DNA from: Pezizomycotina sp. ARF18 | Taxonomy: Eukaryota > Ascomycota | DNA length: 34,326 bases | Assembly: GCA_002224055.1 (NCBI GenBank) | Contig: AZLU01000327.1 | Span: 1 to 34,326 of the forward strand | Direction: 5' to 3' | Shown: positions 1 through 13,200 of the stretch, piece by piece | Numbering within the stretch: position 1 is the first letter of the stretch | How the letters are laid out: every line of letters starts with the position of its first letter | Notes under the pieces: generated by a model | The model's input: the letters and a program-made list of their open reading frames with translations, nothing else | What the model was told of the DNA's origin: nothing | The model's database searches: none | Made by a program: the position numbers and the translations under genes

Positions 1-865
1 CGCTAAGTCTATTAACTAGGAGAAGCTATATATCTAGAGTTTAATCGAGGGTAGTTTTTTTTAGGGCTTTAGCCTTTATTAATAGATATTTTTATAAGCT
101 AACTTTTAAAATCTAAGTTTTATCTATAAGATTATATTTTTATTAATATTATTTTTTAGTCGGTACTTTTATTTATTCTTATATCTTAAGGGTAGTTATT
201 ATTTATATTATTAAAAGAAAAATAGTATTAGTAGAAGATAAAATTTTTTATTAAAGAGCTATAATCGTTTTCGCGTAGTATTTAGCGTTTAAGATAACTT
301 ACTAAGTATATAGCTTTTTTTTTTTAGTTTTAAATAGTCTATAAGGGACTAGAACTAGTTAGAATAGTTTTTTCTATCTTAAGTAAGGATAAAACTATTA
401 GTTTTAGACGAGGTTATAGAACGATATTATTTTTATTAGTTTTAAATCTGCTATCGCGTTTCTTATTAATTATTCTTAGTAATAAAGAACTAATTTTAGT
501 AAGTAATATTAGAATTTTATAGAGTCTATAGAAGAAATATAGGTCTGTAGAGTTTTTAGTAATTGTTATAGGGTAAGCGAATTTTCTATATAGAGCTAGG
601 TAAGGTAAAACCTCTATAGATTTAAGAGAGTAAAGATTAAATTTTAATATAATAATATCTATTAGAAATAAATAATATTTTTAATAGATTATAGCTAGTT
701 TATTCTAAGTTATAGAGTTATTAGGACTTTAATCTATTATTAAAAAAGGTTATATAGGTAAATCTATCTTACTAAGTAATCTCCTCTTTAATAAGGAAAA
801 GCGGGGTAAGGTAGATATATATATATATTTTAGTAAAGATATAAATTACTCTAAGTCTTTACCGA

Positions 866-905
866 GGTTATTGCCCGGCTAGTTGAGGCCTTAAACGTCC
901 TCACT
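866..905 (-). repeat. LTR-end-like direct repeat, copy A
   Basis: A 40-bp stretch containing AGGCCTTAAACGTCCT matches 5501-5540 at 33 of 40 positions in the same orientation. It is richer in GC than its surroundings. Several of the differences are C/T or G/A changes, as RIP would leave. Read on the minus strand it would lie near the outer end of an LTR-like sequence; that reading is inference. Confidence 0.6.
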
Positions 906-3900
906 TACAATAATATTATATACGCGCTTAAGTACGTACTACTACGAATAAAGTTTAAGATAGAAAGCTATATATATTAGAATAATTTTTAGATATATTA
1001 AAATTAACTCTACTACTAAATCAATATTTTAATTATATTTTAATAATCGAGTATTTATAAAGCTATACTAGATAAATATAAGATAACTTTATATACGTAG
1101 ATTATTATTTTAGTTTATTATTTTTGATATATACAGAGAATATTTACTATATTAAAGATTAATGATACTTATAGTTATTTATAGTTCTCTAGAGCTTAAG
1201 TAATCTATATCTTTCTATTAATAACGGTCTTAAAAGAAATTTCTATTAAATTTTTCTGCTATAAGCTTCGCTATAATTTATATAAATTAAAAATGTTTAG
1301 TTAGACTTTAGGTCTTTTATAATAGTAGATATAGGTAAAATTAAAATTTCTATAACAGTAGAACTATAGTATACTATTAAAATAATAAAAAAAGTAAGAA
1401 TATAGAGATCTCGTTAGATTTTATAATTTTTATTTTAAAATAGTTAAGGTTTAGCAGTAAATAATTTATAGATATAAATTACTAATAATAATTAATAGTT
1501 TTTTAATTAGGCTTTATAGAACCGGCTATAAAGGATAATATATTATTTTTTTAATTTACTTATTCTCTCTAAAAACTTCTCGAGTAAATAGATAAACTTA
1601 ATATCTAAGCTTTATTTTAGAATATTAGACTTTAGTATTAAGAGAAAATATAGTTATTTTTTTTTATAATCTTATTCTCTACTTTTTAATTTTTTTAAAT
1701 AGAAGGCGTATACGCCGTATATAAATATTAGACTAGTTAGAATATAATCTAATAAAAAATAATACTATTTTACAGATATATACTACTAATTAGTAGTAAA
1801 AAAAAATAAAAAATCTACTAGGAAGTAAAATATTTATACTTATTATTTATAGCTCTAGTATAACTTATTTAATAAACTATGCGGTAATAAAAGTCTAGCC
1901 TTTTACTTAACTTTAATATATTCTCTAATATCGTTTATAATTTTTATTATTATAATATTTCTAGCTTCTTACTAATATTATAAAAAAAATAGAATTAGCG
2001 ATAATTAGCTTAAATTATTATAAAAAATTTAATTAATACTAGCGATTATTCTTAACCTCTAAAATGTCTCTAAGACTGTTCTCTCTACTTTATATAGATA
2101 ATTAAGTTCGTATTTATTTCTATTTTCTCTATAAGGCTACCGATTATATAGAATATATTAATTTATTTAGTATATCGTTTAAGTTCTATATATTCTATAG
2201 GTATTATATAAGTAACTAGAGATTTTCTTAAAAAAGATAAATATATTTTAAGGCGAAACTTATTAGAGAATTTTAATAAATTTAAACTCTATATTAGATT
2301 TATCTTTTAAGAACTTAAAAGAATAGCTATTATATAGAGTTTAAAGATAGAGATATAAAAGATTAGCTAATACGTTTATAAGTCTATTTATTAAAATTAA
2401 TATATATTAAAGTTAGATATTTTATATAGTATTTATCTTAGTATAATAATATATTTTTTAAATTAGATAGTTATATTTTTAGATAATTATAATTAATAGA
2501 GAATTTTAATAGAGTATGCTTAGTCTTTCTTCTTATTTTAGATTCTTTTATTTAATATCGGATATATATAAATTACGTAGTAATAGAAAAGAGCTATAAA
2601 TATATATTAAGATTATTACTAGAGTACTAATAATTATACTAAACGTAATCTATATTCTATAGAGAATTTTAAATAAGCTAAAAAATCTCTTAAGAAGGTT
2701 TATAGTATATATAAAAAAAGTTTAATAAAAGCTATAATATACGTTAAAGCTCTATAGACCTTTATTTAAATAGTAATATAATATTTAATTTAATAAAATC
2801 GTTTAAATATATAAGAAAATATAAGAAATTTTATAATATAAAAATATTTTTATAAAGTTTAAAGCTTTTAAAAATCTTAGAGATCTTTAAAGAAATAAAA
2901 AAAGCTCTAATAAGAGGCTATATAAAAAAATAATTAAAAAAAATTATTAAGATCGTAAAGATAGCTTATATAATAAAGAAATATATAAAATCTATTTTAA
3001 GTAGAAAAGTATTTAGTAAAAGTCGAACTTTAATTTTCTAAAAATATATTTTTTTATTATTATATAAATACTATTAAGGAGTTTAATTTCTATTTAAGTT
3101 TTAAACTAATATATAGAAAGTAGAGTATAGTTCTTAACTTAAAGAAGTTAAAAAGCCTTTAATTATATTAAGCGTATAATAGATCTAAAGATATTATAAT
3201 TAAGTTTATTTATTTTAAATAAGATATTTAAATTTAGGCGTAATTAGAAGAGAAGGTCTTAAGTTAAAGGCTTAATAAAGATTTATTTAGAGCTTTTATT
3301 AGCTTTAGAAAGAAGACTATAGAATAGTTTAAATTAATAACTTTTTTTAGCTAATATTAATCTTAAAATAGCGTTTAAAGAGTTAGCGGCGATAATATAA
3401 AAAAATATCTAATTAAAAAAGTATTAATAAAAACTAGTAATTAATTAAAAAGTATATTATAAAGATAATAAGTTTAAGGGCCGATATAAACGAAATTTTA
3501 TATTTAGATATTAAGACTACTTATAATCTATCTAATCTCTACTATATCTATATAAGTATTTTTAATCGCTTTTAAAAGCCTCTAAAACTATAGTAATAAT
3601 AAATCTAATAAAATATACTATTAGGAGCTTAGAGGTAATTATTTATTATTAACTTTAAGTTAGTTTTAGAATAATAGAAGATAATATTATAACTTATTAT
3701 AAATATAATATTATAAGAACTAAAGAAAAAAAGGCTTAAAAACGATTAATTCTCTATAAAAAGTTAAATATAGTTTATATAGAAAAATAGGTAGAATTAA
3801 GTTAATAAAATAGAACTACTATTTAGTATTAATGATATAAGACAGAAAAAGTATATAAGCTAGTTTTACTTATAGATCTTAAAATAATATATAAAGAATA

Positions 3901-5500
3901 TTATAACCTTTATATAAGTTTATAGAGCTTTAAAAGCCTCTAATAAAAATTATAAGATTATAAAGGTAGAAAAGATTTAATGTATAGCTTATATTATATT
4001 AATAAAAAATAAAAAATATTTTAATCTTTTATTAACTTTTATTTTTTAATAACTTCTAATAGAGGTAAAAGACCGAGTCGTTAATAAAAGTAGAGATCTA
4101 TAGATATTTTTTTTTATAGTTTTTAAAAATACGCTAAATAACGCTAGTATTATACGTACCCTATATAACCTCTATTATACTAGTATAACCTCTAACGTAG
4201 ATTACTAGTTAAGACTAGCGTAGACGTAAAAATAAGAACCTTTGCGTCTTACGCAGCAGATACTCTAACGCAGAGGTCTTGTTAGTGATGAAATTTTATA
4301 TTTTTTATACCTAAAATAAAAATTTAGCTAATAATATAATTTTTTAAAGATAAAGAATTTAAAAAACTACTAAGCGCGTAATAATCTTTTAATTTTCAAA
4401 ACGAGATTTTATATACTTATATAAGAGATCGCTTAAAACGAGTATTAATTTATAATATTAAGTTTATACCGCTACTAAAAAGCTATAATAGACTAAAATA
4501 TTTAAACACGCTATAAAAGTTTTTAAAAATCTTTATAACCCGCGCTTTTAAAGCTAATAATTTTTTAACGTAATATTAAAGCGTAAAACTTTTTAATAGC
4601 GATATCGCGCTTATATAGCTTATTTAATTTAATAAGCGTAATTTTTAAATAATATTAAATAGTATATTATAAAAATAAAGAATAGTATAGACGTACTAGT
4701 ATAATATAGTAATTTATTTTTTATTTTTCTTTAAATTTTATATATATAAAAGAATATTAGCTAAGTAAAATAAACTTAATAATTATATAATATCGTTAAT
4801 GATTAAGATATAAGTAAAAAGATAATATATAAAGTATATAATTAGAAATAATTATAAAATATATAATATATACTATAATAGATATTCTTAGTATAGATAA
4901 ATATCTTAGCAGATAATCTAGCCGGTAGAATTAGGCCGGGTTACCCGCTAGGCGGCTTAAAACTATTAGGGTACCGCCGGCGGCTGGAGGCTTAAAAACC
5001 CGCCCGAACCCGCCCGGCATCGATACATTTTTAGCTTCTAGCGCCGCCTCGCATAAAGCTTCGGAATTTAGTTTTAATAACTACTACTCTATTTATAATT
5101 TAATATTATCAATAAACTAATTAATAATAATATCGTTATTAAAATAATTTCGCGTTACGTTCATTATCCTTTCCGATAACTCTAAATTTCCTATATATAA
5201 TAGTAACTACATATAACAAGTAGGTTAAGAATCTACCCATCATCGAAGTTGCCTTGGGACCTGCGCTGAGGCCTCAACGAAGTATTAATATAATAGTAAA
5301 ACGGCTTAAATAAAATTAATTCTTAGTAGGGATTATAGAAAATAATAGGATCCTACTTACAAATTTATTTTTATTTAAACCGTTTTATCTATTTTATTAA
5401 ACTAGCCTACCCTAAAACTTTAAAAAGTTCGGTTAGCGGCTCTGATTACCTACTATAGATTATTTTTAATAATATTAAATAGATTTCAATTCTTTATTCA

Positions 5501-5540
5501 GGTTATTAACCGGCCCGTTAAGGCCTTGAACGTCCTTACT
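5501..5540 (-). repeat. LTR-end-like direct repeat, copy B
   Basis: Partner of the repeat at 866-905, with the core AGGCCTTGAACGTCCT. On the minus strand the sequence just outside it begins TGTTATTAGAG (from 5547 downward), compatible with an LTR that starts with TG. The similarity fades beyond the 40 bp, so the two may belong to related but different insertions. Confidence 0.6.
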
Positions 5541-5898
5541 CTAATAACAGTTAGCTACAGTGCTAAAGAAATAAAGTAAAGAGATAATATTGAATAAATA
5601 GATAGAAAATATACTTTCTAAATTTTTATCTCTAGATCATTATATTAAACCAAAATAACTAATAAATAATCTATATATTTTAATTAAATATTAAGGTAGT
5701 ATTCTCTTTTATAAGATTATTAATATTTAGATAATTAGACTTAGAGATGTATATATATATTTTTATTATAACTCTATTTAGCTAATTACTATATATTATT
5801 ATTATTTTATTATTATAAATATTTAAGAAATATCTATCTTAAGCTTTATAAATCTCGCTATAGTAGCTCACATTAATAATCTCTAAGATTCTTTATAA

Positions 5899-6135
5899 GA
5901 TTTAAATTAGTGTTCGAGTCGGGTCAGAGGTATATGTAATAGTTAAAAAAGACCTTTATTTTTAGTAGGTTCGCTAAGCAAAAATTAGTATTCCATAACT
6001 ATAATATACCGCTACCCTGAGGCTTATATACATAGTTTAAACAATTTCGCTCACCTTAGTAATATATATAAAAACAAATTATTAGAATTTATTTTAATTA
6101 GGGACTATAACCCGTCTCGAACACTAGATTAAATA
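5899..6135. repeat. Inverted-repeat element of about 0.24 kb
   Basis: The 22 bases at 5908-5929 (core TAGTGTTCGAG) match the reverse complement of 6105-6126 at 19 of 22 positions. Weaker similarity extends the arms outward to about 5899 and 6135. This could be a MITE-like element or two facing fragments of the same LTR family. No coding capacity is seen between the arms. Confidence 0.55.
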
Positions 6136-6999
6136 TTTTTTAAATTATTAAATTATTTTTTCTGAGTAGTAAGAAATATACTTTAGTATAATAGTTTTAA
6201 TTATAGCTATAATCTAGTAGCTTATATAGTATAGAATATTAATATAGAAATTAAAAGACTATTATATATATTAATAATATATCATTATAGTAGAATTTTA
6301 TTATTAGATAATTATAATTATTAATATTTTTTATAAATATTTATAGTGTTATCTTACTATATAAAAAATTAAAGCAATCTAACTATCTTAATAATAAAAG
6401 GTAATAATAAAAAGCGTAGTAGTTAATTAATTCTAATAATATAAAAGATTAAAAGAAAAAATATTATTTATTATAAAATTTAAGAGAATAATAGTATAGA
6501 AAACTAAGAGAAGAAAAAATAAAATAGATATAATCTATTAATATTATTATTACTATTAGTACTACTACTATAGTATTTATAAAGATTATTTAATTTAGTT
6601 ATTATTTTTAATTAGTAATATTTTAATTATTTAAGTTATAATTAATATATATATTATTAGCTTATTATTATTATTAGTTCTACTATTTTTATATAAATTT
6701 TTTATTATATTTAATATAATAATGTAAGATATAAACTTAAGCTAAAAAGTATATAAATTTTACGTAAATAATTATATACTATATGTATATAATTTTATAT
6801 TTAATTATTATTTTTAAAAGGAAACGTCAAGACTATACTCTCTATATAAAATAATATATATATTATATATATATCGTTCATATCCTAAGTACTAAATTAA
6901 AAAAAAAATTCTATATTATATAAATTTATTAGTTAACTTTTAGATACTGTCTAAAAATTAAGTTATTATATAGCTTAAATATTAGTTGGGTAATTAGCT

Positions 7000-7251
7000 A
7001 TATTTACCCTTTGGGCTGTATGCTTAGGGTGGTTTAAAAGAGCTAAACCTGGCGCGGGTATAAAATAATCTATATATATACTTCTATATATGCGCGCAAC
7101 CATCCCCCTGCGTAAAGTCTCTCTCTCTAATTTCTACGTAGAAAAGGTTAGAAAAAACATTAGCCCCATCTTCCATCTGAAGTTGCGAGAAGCACGGATA
7201 CTCAAAGAAACCTCTCTGGATACTTTTAGCTTATGAATCTCTTGTAACGAT
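7000..7251 (+). promoter_or_regulatory. Upstream region of the Rictor homologue
   Basis: The RIP-like composition fades here and a TATA-like GTATAAAATA lies at 7058-7067, about 185 bases before the proposed ATG at 7252. A CT-rich stretch at 7119-7129 resembles the pyrimidine tracts common near fungal transcription starts. The core promoter is squeezed against the RIP block, leaving roughly 250 bases of non-degenerate DNA. The assignment is by position and motif only. Confidence 0.35.
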
Positions 7252-10200
7252 ATGTCCAATGCTGGCGACTCAAATTCGCCGTCTTGGAAGGGTCTTCCTG
7301 CCCCTGCCGATGTTTCGCAGCGTCCATCGCTCAATCAGCAACAAGGGCCCACGGTCGATCGTGACAGGGGACCGTTCCTAACTCCCCAACGCCTAGGTTC
7401 ATGAACGGACGTTCTGCCAATAGCACGATCCGCAACCGTCTCCGGAGGTCTACTGGTCCTTTGTTGCGTCATCTGCCGCGGGACGGGAGCTTCAACTCGC
7501 CAATCTCCGGCAGCTCCAGACGTCTTTGCCACGCCCGTCCTCTCGAACTCAGTTGGATCCTCAACCACGGACCCAGGTTCCGAAACGACTCGAGACTTTA
7601 TGGAGAGCTTGAAATTGAGAAAAAGATGAAGGAGGGTGCCGAGAGAGTTCTTCTCGCGCTCGATTCTAGTCCAAGCGAGCTCGAAACGAGGCTGAGAAGG
7701 CCTTGAATGCTGCCAATTTCATGATTGAGAGCTTACCTCACAGGTTGACATTATTAATACAAGAAAGGCGCTTCATCAGCAGCAGCTTCAAACCCAAAGA
7801 CACGATTGGCGGCGAAGTTTCAAGGCGAACCTCTGTTAGCTACCCCTGGAGCGGTCCTGTCGACGTCTGAACCAAACTCGAATGATCTTTATTGTCAACC
7901 GAATCCCTACCTGGTCGCTATCCGGATATTTTGCAATCTCTAGAAGAAAAGAACCGACGACCAGAATTCTATGTCGAGAAAGCAAATGGCATGGTCCATC
8001 TCCTCAAGCGTCCCCAACCTCAAGTATGACCTTGTGTGGTCCGCCTTTGGTAAAGGGTACAATTCATGCTGTGTCATGAAGCTAAGGAGTCGCTGCCGCT
8101 GGATACCGCATTGTAAGGCATGCTATAACGGACTTGAAGTCTCTTCAGATGATAAGGTCTCTAAATACCGATATCGTGGTGATCAAGTATGGCTTACCTT
8201 TGCAGTCTAGTGATTCCTTCTTTCCCCTTCCCAATATACCTATATTTTATCCTCTTTGAAGACGATTACCCTTTTTATATATAAAAAAAACAATCGTGTG
8301 CCCTCTTTATGAGTTTGTAGATGTTAGCTGATATATTTTCTCTCTCTACTCCCTCACCCTTCTTTTCTTTTCCTATGAAAAAATTATATATTTTTTTCTC
8401 TTTCCTGTTCTTGATTTTGGTTTATTTTCGATTTTATCTTTGATTGAAATCTATCTTATCCTACGAGCATCAATGAAGTACACTTGCAAAAGACATTCAA
8501 CTTCAGATGCCAGATCAAATGTCGAACGCGAGCAGGCTTTAAAGTTCGTTCGCGCATTCATTGAAGTCCCGGTGGACACAACGAGATATCAAAATGCGTC
8601 GTTAGAGCCCTGGTCTCTTGTGCGGAACAAAGCGACGATCGGCTACGTGCTATGTGCACCGAAACATAGCAGAACTATGTATGAAAGACAACATTCCTGA
8701 AAGCATTGCCGTCTCAACCAATCTTACACACTAAATCTATGAACATGCATTGCAATCTATCTCGCTACTAATTCCTTTGGATTTGCTTAGTGGTTTTAGA
8801 CGCGTCACTAGTTGTGGACGGCGGGGGTGTCAGAGTCCTTGTACAAGCCTTAACGGACGGTCCTCACGATCTCTCCGATACCTTACAATCGCATTCCTCT
8901 ATCTTTTAGATATGCCTTCTACGAGAATATATGTCCGGCCTGGACACGACTTAGAAGTATAATCCTTTGTCCAAGAAGGAAGAATACAGAAATAAAAAGA
9001 GAAAGAAGCATTCAGGCGCAGATTTTAGATGCAGCCATCCTTCACAACGATCTAATTCCTTGAACCTAGATTGTTGTGTCTGCATTTACGGATTCTCATC
9101 CCAAGGCGCACGTACATGAAGATCGTCTACGGTCGAGCGCTAGAGTGATCTGTTCTGTTTTGAAGACATGGCCAGGTAAGTTTCATGCGTATTTCTCCTT
9201 TATTTCTTCATTCATAAAAAAACGGGACCATGAAAAAAGCAGAAACCATTAGGGTCAGATGAATCTGTCGCGGGAGAACTATTATATCAGCTGCAAGCAC
9301 CGGTTACGAAACATACCAATAATCCTGCTACGCTGGTGTCAAGTCTGACGTTTACCCAAAGGTTTACTGTCTTTTTCAATGTTTCGATTACGCGCTATAC
9401 GTTCCCTTGTGGACGCACTTCACATTCCAGTTACAAGTGTTAGAGTGAGTCTCCTATTAGCCTGTATTTTCTATTTGAAGTTGCCCACATGATTATTACG
9501 TAGATTGGTAACGGATTCTCTGTGACAGGATGTGATTCTCGATATGCTTTTCGATCTATTTCGAATCAAGTCGCCTTCCTGGTCTTCAAGTTTCCTGGCA
9601 GGTAGAAGATTGACAAGTAAGCCTCGAAAGCTCGAAAAATCCATGATATCTTGATCGAATCGCAAGTCTAACCTCCAGATACGTATATATATACGACAGC
9701 ATATGGAAGAGTAACAAACTTAAAACTACCAATGTCAACTACACTTCACACGAAAACAATTCTCATATCAACCTTGTTGATCACTTCCTTGCTCTCCTCT
9801 TGGCGATCTTCCTCGACGCTGGTTTGATGAAGGTTTGTGTACCGTTTTTACGCCAACAAAAGCTTACAAGGCTACGCGCTTTATTCACTTGCAATATATT
9901 GCTTGTGGAACTTGAAGTTACCCTTTGATTTGATACACTAAGCTTCTCCCACTTTTCCCTTTTTATCTTCACTGTAACCTAACTATTTTGCTCCATTTTT
10001 TCTCCTTCGTATCACCATACTTAGATACCCTAATCTCAGCTCTTCAATCTCCGCGTATTAAGAATTCCTCGTTGCTAACCTTCGCCGTTGTTGAAAATTT
10101 TAAACAGGGACTTCTCGCAATTCTACACGAAAATACGGACGCCTTAGTGTCTAGGAAATCAACACTCTTAATAGGAGAGCTTCTTAAGCTAGCAAATAGA

Positions 10201-13200
10201 CTACTTCCGCAGAGCATCAATACGAAGCTACAACTCCTTCCAGGACTTTTTTCCACAGCTGCGTCATATGGCCGAGAACAGAGATTTCCTGCTGCTGCGG
10301 CAGTATATCAACTTGACCGACTCAGTCGAACGCTCCATCGTTCACTTCCAATTTCACAATCGCCAGTTCAGAGATCGTTGTTAGATGACGAGAAAAGAGG
10401 TCAAAGACAAGTGGAACAGATGAAGCTCAAAATGAATTTACAACTCGACGATGGCCATTTCAGAAGCCTCTTACTAGATACTCAGGTATGTAGCGAGGTA
10501 ACGGTATTTTATTTTTTGGGCTAATGTTCTGATATCAAATATGTGGTGCCAAAAAGATCTTGACAACAAAGAACTATACGAAATGGAATTGGGACATCCT
10601 GTTAGAGTTAATACAAGGGCCCCTCGTAAACCCAAAGCGACTAGATGAGGCAATGAAGGCTACCAAATTTCTAAAACGTCTATTTTCGTTCTTTCGACCT
10701 TTCAAATTTCGTTTTTCCGCAATCAAGAACACCAAACCGAACCAAAGATACGTTAAGGTTGGATGTGCGTTATTCCATACGCTTCTTCAAAATCCAGATG
10801 GAATCAAGCTTTTAGGAGACAACAAGATACTTCGACAAGTTGCCGAATGTCTCGCACAACTAGACCCTATGAGTGGCATATCCTCGCCGGACCACTATTT
10901 TCAAAATCTCGCCTGAGCGAAACCCTCAGTTCAGGCTACTTCACCATGCTTGGCGTTCTCAGCAGTGACTCAAGAGGCCTAGTGTAAGTCTGCTCATGGG
11001 CAATTTCCTCTTTATGTTTAATATAAATGCTCCGAAAACGCTACAGGTTAGCTGTACTAACTTATCGTATTTCTAAAGAATGATGGACCGATGGAAGATG
11101 TTCAATATGTTTACCATATCAGCGAACTTCGGAGCAGGGACGACGTTATGTTTTGCTTTATTTCGGCAATGGACTTTACGTTGTAAGTGGACCGTCAATG
11201 AAAAAGAGATGCAACTTAAACCTACGGTTTCTAATTACTGTCGGATCGTGTTCACAGAGAAGGACACCCGCGAATCATTTTATCAAAAGCTCTCACTACT
11301 GGCCAAAAGGTAAACACAATTTATTTAAAGCTAAGAGATGTACCCCAGGTTCCCTCATCTGCGCTTTTATTGTTCGTGTCTTATGTAATACCTTTTGTGG
11401 AACTGCATTGTCTATATCGCCCCCGGCGAACACTATGCTACATTTCTCTAACAATGGATTATAATCTAACACCTCTTCACTTTGCTTATACAGGGCGTCA
11501 GGCTCTTTGCCACGAACCACCTAAGATCCTTGGTTAAAGGCCTGTCTTCCCCACACCAAGAAATGTTAAGTGATTTATCAGCACCTAGTAAAGCAACAGA
11601 GACGTCAGAATGGGCTATACGGTTACTTGTTACACAACTCTATGACCCGGATGTCGAAGTCTGCGAGACTGCTGTGAAGATTCTTGAGGAGGCCTGCAAC
11701 GCTCCAAGCTCTTTAGAATACGTGGTGAAATGCCGCCCTACTCTCGACCATTTGGGCGAAATTGGAGCGCCATTGCTATTAAGGTACAGTCATTCCTATA
11801 TTTTCCTCGTGAGGGTTTGAAGCCATAGATGCTAAATTTCTTTCTGGATCACAAAAGGTTTCTGTCCACTTCTATAGGGTATCATTACCTAGATGAACTT
11901 GATTACATCAATAGAGAGATGGATGACTGGTTCCATGTACGAAATCTAACCCTGCGTTTTTTTTATTGTGTTTCTATCCATTTTTCTCTACACACTCAGC
12001 CCTATAACCTCGCTTAATGAGCTCGGTGGTTTGATGACTAGCTTCTTCTCCTTGTCCATCTTACCATTCTATGTGTAATTTGTGTTGTCCAACTTTGGTA
12101 AAAGAAAGATCACGGCTTATTGTTACTCAAAACTGGTTCTAACTTATTTGACTTTGTTTATTCTTTTTTTTTTTCGCCAGGGACGTAATGATGCTTATGT
12201 CGATCACGTTGAAGCGTCCCTTGCTAGAGCCTTTGCTGATGACGATCGGCCTAGGAAAGGTATCGACGGTAATATAATTAACGACGCGATATGATTGGAG
12301 TTGTACCTCCTCATTTTTACAGGGAACTTGCGCGTACGAATGAAGGCTGCAGGCTCCTGAAAGAAAAGGGTCACTTTGAAGAGTTCTCCTTATTCATCAG
12401 GGAGCATGGTCTTGAGTCCGAGGACCTTGAAATAGTCACTAAGGTCAAGGCTGTTTATGGGCAGTGGGGAATATCGGCTCTTTACCATCGGGGGCTACGT
12501 TTTTAGATCAAAGCGACGCTGTCCAGTCCATAGTTAAGGTAGCAGAATTGTCACAAGTTCTCTCTGTCAAAGGAACTGCGTTCTTCGTGCTCGGCTTAAT
12601 TCGAGGTCGATCCATGGCCTCGAAATTCTAGATGAACTTGGATGGGACTCAAGTACGACGACTATGGGAGAATCACTGGGATTTTGCATCCCGACAGACC
12701 TTGGTCGTTTACTATCGGTAAGTTGTAGTAGCTATGAATATATATTTGCTATATGCCACACGACTATTAGACTTCCTAAAATTGGATTCCATTACCTTGA
12801 GGTACACCATGAGCTAATTCAAACCACAGCTACAACCCTGGTACTATGCTGGAGGAGAATCTATACACATCAACAAGATCGCAACGCACGAAACTGGCGA
12901 CCCAACAGTCCCCAGGATTTTAAATGCTGTCGCGAATCTTAGCAACCATATATTGGCTAATGAAGCTTCCAAAGAACTGGTCAAGTCAGTAATTTATATG
13001 CTTACCTCGTGTCACACTTTCTAGTTTTTGTTCTTGTTTGAAATAAGAGCATCAGCTACGCTAGGCGTCAATTGGTGTTTTGACAAACCTTCCCCCAAAC
13101 ACACTCAGGGGTAATACTCTTTCAAAGGTAGTCTGGAGACCTTGTTAAGTCTCCAGACTACCTAAAGAGCCGTCTTTCCTTTCCTTTCCTTTTTTTTTTT

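Larger units (their letters stand above)
866..5550 (-). mobile_element. Possible RIP-destroyed LTR retrotransposon
   Basis: Two direct repeats spaced 4635 bp apart bracket AT-rich sequence, a spacing typical of a compact LTR retrotransposon. No gag, protease, reverse transcriptase or integrase motif survives in any frame, so the family cannot be assigned. The orientation (minus) is suggested only by the TG-starting outer end of copy B. A nest of several older insertions would look the same. Confidence 0.3.
1..7000. repeat. AT-rich RIP-saturated block without genes
   Basis: No open reading frame of useful length exists here on either strand. The base composition is extreme: A and T dominate, TpA is everywhere, and CpA and TpG are nearly absent. 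The first TpG is at 449-450 and no CpA precedes it, whereas CpG, CpT and CpC persist (for example the CG steps around 266-290). Selective loss of CpA/TpG is the known signature of repeat-induced point mutation in Pezizomycotina, where duplicated DNA is mutated C to T, mostly at CpA. I infer layered dead transposons. Small less mutated islands occur near 866-905, 4225-4290, 4915-5060, 5160-5290, 5501-5550 and 5900-6135. The right edge is gradual between about 6990 and 7130. Confidence 0.9.

Noticed and set aside
5908-5930. GTTCGAGTCGG as a tRNA T-arm or B box
   Set aside because: No matching acceptor, D or anticodon arms can be folded around it; it is part of the inverted repeat.
1-7000. Mitochondrial insertion as the source of the AT-rich block
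   Set aside because: No mitochondrial gene, tRNA or rRNA pattern is visible, and the selective lack of CpA/TpG fits RIP better than plain AT richness.
7134-7568. Minus-strand open frames overlapping the start of the Rictor gene
   Set aside because: They overlap the HR1-side coding sequence and show no family motif; the plus strand carries the recognisable protein.
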